This document shows positions 5,273-5,464 of a stretch of DNA of 5,464 nucleotides, one piece after another. The stretch covers positions 1-5,464 of the forward strand of contig JAUXFG010000218.1 in NCBI GenBank assembly GCA_030620115.1, given 5' to 3'. The translations under genes were made by a program, and so were the position numbers. Positions within the stretch are counted from its first letter, which is position 1, and every line of letters begins with the position of its first letter. The notes beneath the pieces were generated by a model. The model did no database searches, was not told the DNA's origin, and was given only the letters and a program-made list of their open reading frames with translations. Origin of the DNA: Candidatus Fermentibacterota bacterium. GTDB taxonomy: Bacteria > JAFGKV01.

Positions 5273-5464
5273 TCAGAGCGTGTCCAACGGGCTGATTACA
5301 CCGCCGGCCCCTTTGTTGAGTACATGTGTGTAGATCATCGTGGTCTCTACGTCCGAATGGCCCAATAGCTCCTGAACGGTACGGATATCATATCCCGCTT
5401 CAAGCAAATGGGTCGCAAATGAATGACGGAACGTATGACACGTGAACCGAAATGAGATCCCCGC
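5273..5464 (-). CDS. Integron-integrase-like tyrosine recombinase, C-terminal 63 residues (partial)
   Basis: Read on the minus strand from the right edge, this frame has no start codon within the window and ends with TGA at 5275-5273. It encodes the end of the catalytic domain of a tyrosine recombinase. Visible are the HxxR box in [20 protein letters not shown] (His10, Arg13 of the fragment), the second catalytic His in ELLGHSDV (His36) and the nucleophilic Tyr in TTMIYTHVL (Tyr45), so the active-site end is intact. The [24 protein letters not shown] run and the terminal [10 protein letters not shown] are characteristic of integron integrases (IntI) rather than XerC/XerD or phage integrases. 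The IntI-specific extra helix would lie upstream, outside the window. IntI enzymes recombine attI with cassette attC sites. The gene converges on the methyltransferase, and in the usual layout attI and cassettes would be on its 5' side, beyond the window. Confidence 0.9.
   Translation of the reverse strand, partial: AGISFRFTCHTFRHSFATHLLEAGYDIRTVQELLGHSDVETTMIYTHVLNKGAGGVISPLDTL

Noticed and set aside
5281-5321. RYYYAAC-like GTCCAAC and GTTRRRY-like GTTGAGT, possible attC boxes
   Set aside because: Both fall inside the recombinase coding sequence, the spacing is shorter than usual for attC, and no L boxes or stem are visible.
5153-5368. Plus-strand frame of 71 codons
   Set aside because: It overlaps the recombinase coding sequence in antisense and begins inside a hairpin repeat.

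Overview
The window carries one large extracellular-type gene, one small membrane methyltransferase gene and, running in at the right edge on the minus strand, the end of an integron-integrase-like tyrosine recombinase. About 1.25 kb of repeat-rich DNA without convincing genes separates them. The organism is probably an uncultured bacterium of the FCB superphylum (Eisenbacteria, WOR-3, KSB1 or Latescibacterota style). This is inferred from the modular secreted protein with a C-terminal FlgD-like/type IX-style sorting domain, moderately high GC, and abundant dispersed intergenic repeats. No rRNA or other marker gene fixes the taxonomy.

Layout. Bases 2-3556 (+) encode a multidomain protein whose 5' end lies outside the window. 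In order it has a helical N-terminal part, a transglutaminase-like cysteine domain with a complete Cys/His/Asp triad, a carboxypeptidase-regulatory-like beta domain, several beta-sandwich modules and a C-terminal sorting-type domain. Bases 3557-4229 hold a mosaic of repeats: a 45-bp direct repeat in two copies, a CTGAGCTCAG-centred repeat with TCAGGACAGG flanks, a 74-bp imperfect palindrome, a 7-nt tandem repeat next to a 16-bp perfect palindrome, and a short AAGTTCGAGAC direct repeat. Bases 4230-4700 (+) encode an ICMT/PEMT-type integral membrane methyltransferase; I prefer a TTG start behind an AGGAGGG ribosome binding site. Bases 4701-5272 hold a second repeat field with a 26-bp hairpin, a perfect 40-bp palindrome, a degenerate hexanucleotide repeat and three further inverted-repeat elements. 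Bases 5273-5464 (-) are the last 63 codons of the recombinase, with HxxR, His and Tyr catalytic residues and a GGVISPLD-type tail typical of integron integrases.

The genes do not look like one pathway. The secreted protein and the methyltransferase share a strand but lie 670 bp apart across repeats, and the recombinase converges on them. The most notable points are the integrase end, which has no start codon inside the window and so is easily missed, and the dense repeat and palindrome field beside it. Both suggest an accessory, rearrangement-prone locus. The integron recombination sites and cassettes, if any, would be expected beyond the right edge, so the window does not prove an integron.
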